7,055 nt of DNA, taken from NCBI GenBank assembly GCA_019237175.1, contig JAFAHP010000462.1, positions 1 through 7,055 of the forward strand, given 5' to 3'. Position 1 is the stretch's first letter; each line of letters opens with the position of its first letter. Under the pieces are notes generated by a model. That model worked only from the letters and a program-made list of their open reading frames with translations. It did no database searches and was not told the origin of the DNA. Below, in pieces: positions 5,867 through 7,055 of this stretch. The stretch is from Alphaproteobacteria bacterium (GTDB taxonomy: Bacteria > Pseudomonadota > Alphaproteobacteria > ATCC43930 > CGMCC-115725). The translations under genes and the position numbers were made by a program.

Positions 5867-6838
5867 GTGTATCGATACATTGTAAAGCGCATATTGCTGA
5901 TGATCCCGACATTGTTCGGGGCAGCCGCACTCGTATTCTTTCTGATGCGCCTGATTCCGGGCGACATCTGCGTCATTCGCCTCGGATCGGGGGGGACGTC
6001 TTTCACCGAGCAAGCATTGGCCGCCTGTCATGCCGAGATCGGGTTCGACAAGCCGCTGTGGCTTCAGTTCGTTAATTTCGTATGGGGCTTTTGCCGTCTC
6101 GATCTCGGCACCTCGATGTGGTCGGGCAAGCCGGTAGCGTACGAAATCGCCGCTCGTTTTCCTGTGTCCCTCGAGATCGCCATATTGGCGACCATCATCG
6201 CGGTCATCATTGCGATTCCGCTCGGTACGATCTCGGCATTGAAGCAGAACAGCTCGACCGATCTGGTGGTGCGGACCTTTGCGATCGCAGGGATCGCTGC
6301 TCCGTCGTTTTGGCTCGGGATAATCTCGCTTCTTGTCGTTCTCGATCTGACCCAGATCTTTCTCGGCAAGCCGTGGATGCCGCCGATCGACTATGTGCCG
6401 CTTTGGCAGGACCCGCTGCGCAGCCTGTCAATTGTGATCCTCCCGGCAGTGACCATCGGTTATCGCTATTCCGCGGTAGCAATGCGCATGACCCGCTCGG
6501 CGATGCTGGAAGTGCTGCGCGAGGACTATATTCGCACCGCCCGCGCCAAGGGCTTGATCAACCGGATCATCGTCAATCGGCATGCGTTGAAAAATGCAAT
6601 GCTGCCGGTGGTCACGGTGATCGGTATCGAATTCGCTTTTCTGGTCGGCGGCCTTGTCGTCACCGAACAAGTGTTCAACCTGAACGGTGTCGGTCGCCTA
6701 TTGGTTCAGGCGGTTCAAAACCAGGATTACACGCTGACCCAGGCGATCGTGATGCTAATCGTTACAATCTCGGTTCTGAGCAACCTGGTCGTCGACGTTC
6801 TTTACGCGTGGCTCGATCCGCGCATTCGCTTTGCCTGA
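5867..6838 (+). CDS. DppB/OppB-type ABC transporter permease
   Basis: This is one of the two inner-membrane channel subunits. From GTG 5867 it has 323 residues and begins VYRYIVKRILLMIPTLFGA, the classic N-terminus of this family, with LVFFLMRLIPGD closing the first membrane segment (about 9-29). About six membrane segments are seen: near 9-29, 102-124, 138-162, 187-210, 240-265 and 290-310. The cytoplasmic coupling loop that docks onto the ATPases is clear: EDYIRTARAKGL from residue 219 followed by RHALKNAMLPVVTVIG. It ends YAWLDPRIRFA, as the family does. The frame is open much further upstream, but that extension (arginine-rich, overlapping the binding protein) is unlike any permease and has no other ATG, GTG or TTG near the expected start. 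The ribosome site is weak (GAG at 5856-5858). The sequence resembles DppB more than OppB, but the substrate is unknown. Confidence 0.95.
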   Translation: MYRYIVKRILLMIPTLFGAAALVFFLMRLIPGDICVIRLGSGGTSFTEQALAACHAEIGFDKPLWLQFVNFVWGFCRLDLGTSMWSGKPVAYEIAARFPVSLEIAILATIIAVIIAIPLGTISALKQNSSTDLVVRTFAIAGIAAPSFWLGIISLLVVLDLTQIFLGKPWMPPIDYVPLWQDPLRSLSIVILPAVTIGYRYSAVAMRMTRSAMLEVLREDYIRTARAKGLINRIIVNRHALKNAMLPVVTVIGIEFAFLVGGLVVTEQVFNLNGVGRLLVQAVQNQDYTLTQAIVMLIVTISVLSNLVVDVLYAWLDPRIRFA

Positions 6839-6841
6839 GGA
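6836..6841 (+). promoter_or_regulatory. Ribosome binding site overlapping the stop of the DppB-type gene
   Basis: TGAGGA joins the TGA stop (6836-6838) of the upstream permease to a GAGG core (6837-6840), 10 bases before ATG 6851. A terminating ribosome would sit on this site, suggesting translational coupling that keeps the two permease subunits in equal amounts. Confidence 0.5.
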
Positions 6842-6850
6842 TCATTGATC

Positions 6851-7055
6851 ATGTCGATGGCTGCGCCCAATCCCGTTTCGAGCTTCGCTGTTGACGAGGT
6901 TGTCGGACTCCGCCGCTCACGCTGGGCGCGGCTCATCGATTTTGTCCGCCATCAGCCGCTCGGGACGATCGGCATGGTGATGGTTGGTATCGTCACTGTC
7001 GCCGGGATTGGAGCGGACCTGATCGCGCCCTACGACCCCACCTCCAACGACTTCG
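6851..7055 (+). CDS. DppC/OppC-type ABC transporter permease (N-terminal part, runs off the window)
   Basis: The first 68 codons of the second channel subunit are present and the frame is open to the window end. After a polar cytoplasmic start (MSMAAPNPVSSF) it has RSRWARLIDFVRHQPLGTIG, then a hydrophobic segment (about 38-59) closing with DLIAPYDPTSNDF. The xxIAPYDP motif after the first membrane segment is typical of the OppC N-terminal domain. ATG 6857 is an alternative start two codons in; 6851 is nearer the GAGG site. It lies 12 bases after the DppB-type gene, and together they would form the heterodimeric channel. Full family members are about 280-300 residues, so roughly three quarters is missing. 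Confidence 0.9.
   Translation, partial: MSMAAPNPVSSFAVDEVVGLRRSRWARLIDFVRHQPLGTIGMVMVGIVTVAGIGADLIAPYDPTSNDF

Noticed and set aside
5868..5879. Perfect 12-base palindrome TGTATCGATACA over the start of the DppB-type gene
   Set aside because: One or two such palindromes are expected by chance in 7 kb, it encodes the conserved YRYI start, and it cannot form a strong hairpin.

Overview
The window (7,055 bases, GC-rich by eye) is one plus-strand operon for a complete peptide/nickel-type (Dpp/Opp family) ABC importer. It probably comes from a Gram-negative proteobacterium, most likely alphaproteobacterial. The reasons are the GC-rich codon use and two binding proteins that carry cleavable Sec signal peptides without a lipobox cysteine, as expected for soluble periplasmic proteins. 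The lineage is an inference; no marker gene is present.

Layout: bases 1-220 form a leader with no convincing gene. It holds a strong imperfect hairpin (90-127), a perfect TTGACA box just behind it (135-140) and a GGAG ribosome site. Next come two ATPases overlapping by ATGA (DppD/OppD type 221-1222, DppF/OppF type 1219-2301). Then two tandem family-5 solute-binding proteins that are clearly paralogues (2434-4086 and 4153-5799), a DppB-type permease (5867-6838) and the first 68 codons of a DppC-type permease that runs off the end (6851 onward). No clear intrinsic terminator is visible, so a single transcript is likely.

How the parts work together: either binding protein would capture a ligand in the periplasm and deliver it to the DppB-DppC type channel, driven by the DppD-DppF type ATPase pair. 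Both ATPases have intact Walker A, Q-loop, signature, Walker B and H-loop motifs and the C-terminal four-cysteine cluster of this family. The substrate cannot be read from the sequence.

The most noteworthy feature is the duplicated binding protein. By hand alignment the mature proteins are about 84% identical and align without gaps up to the last few residues. They share six cysteines at identical positions: two CxxC pairs near the two ends, and two single cysteines in segments that in this fold usually approach the ligand pocket. The differences cluster partly around those pocket segments, which suggests split ligand specificity. A hairpin enclosing the first paralogue's stop codon may adjust the relative expression of the operon's parts. 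I found no mobile element, CRISPR array, RNA gene or evidently new defence or biosynthetic system.
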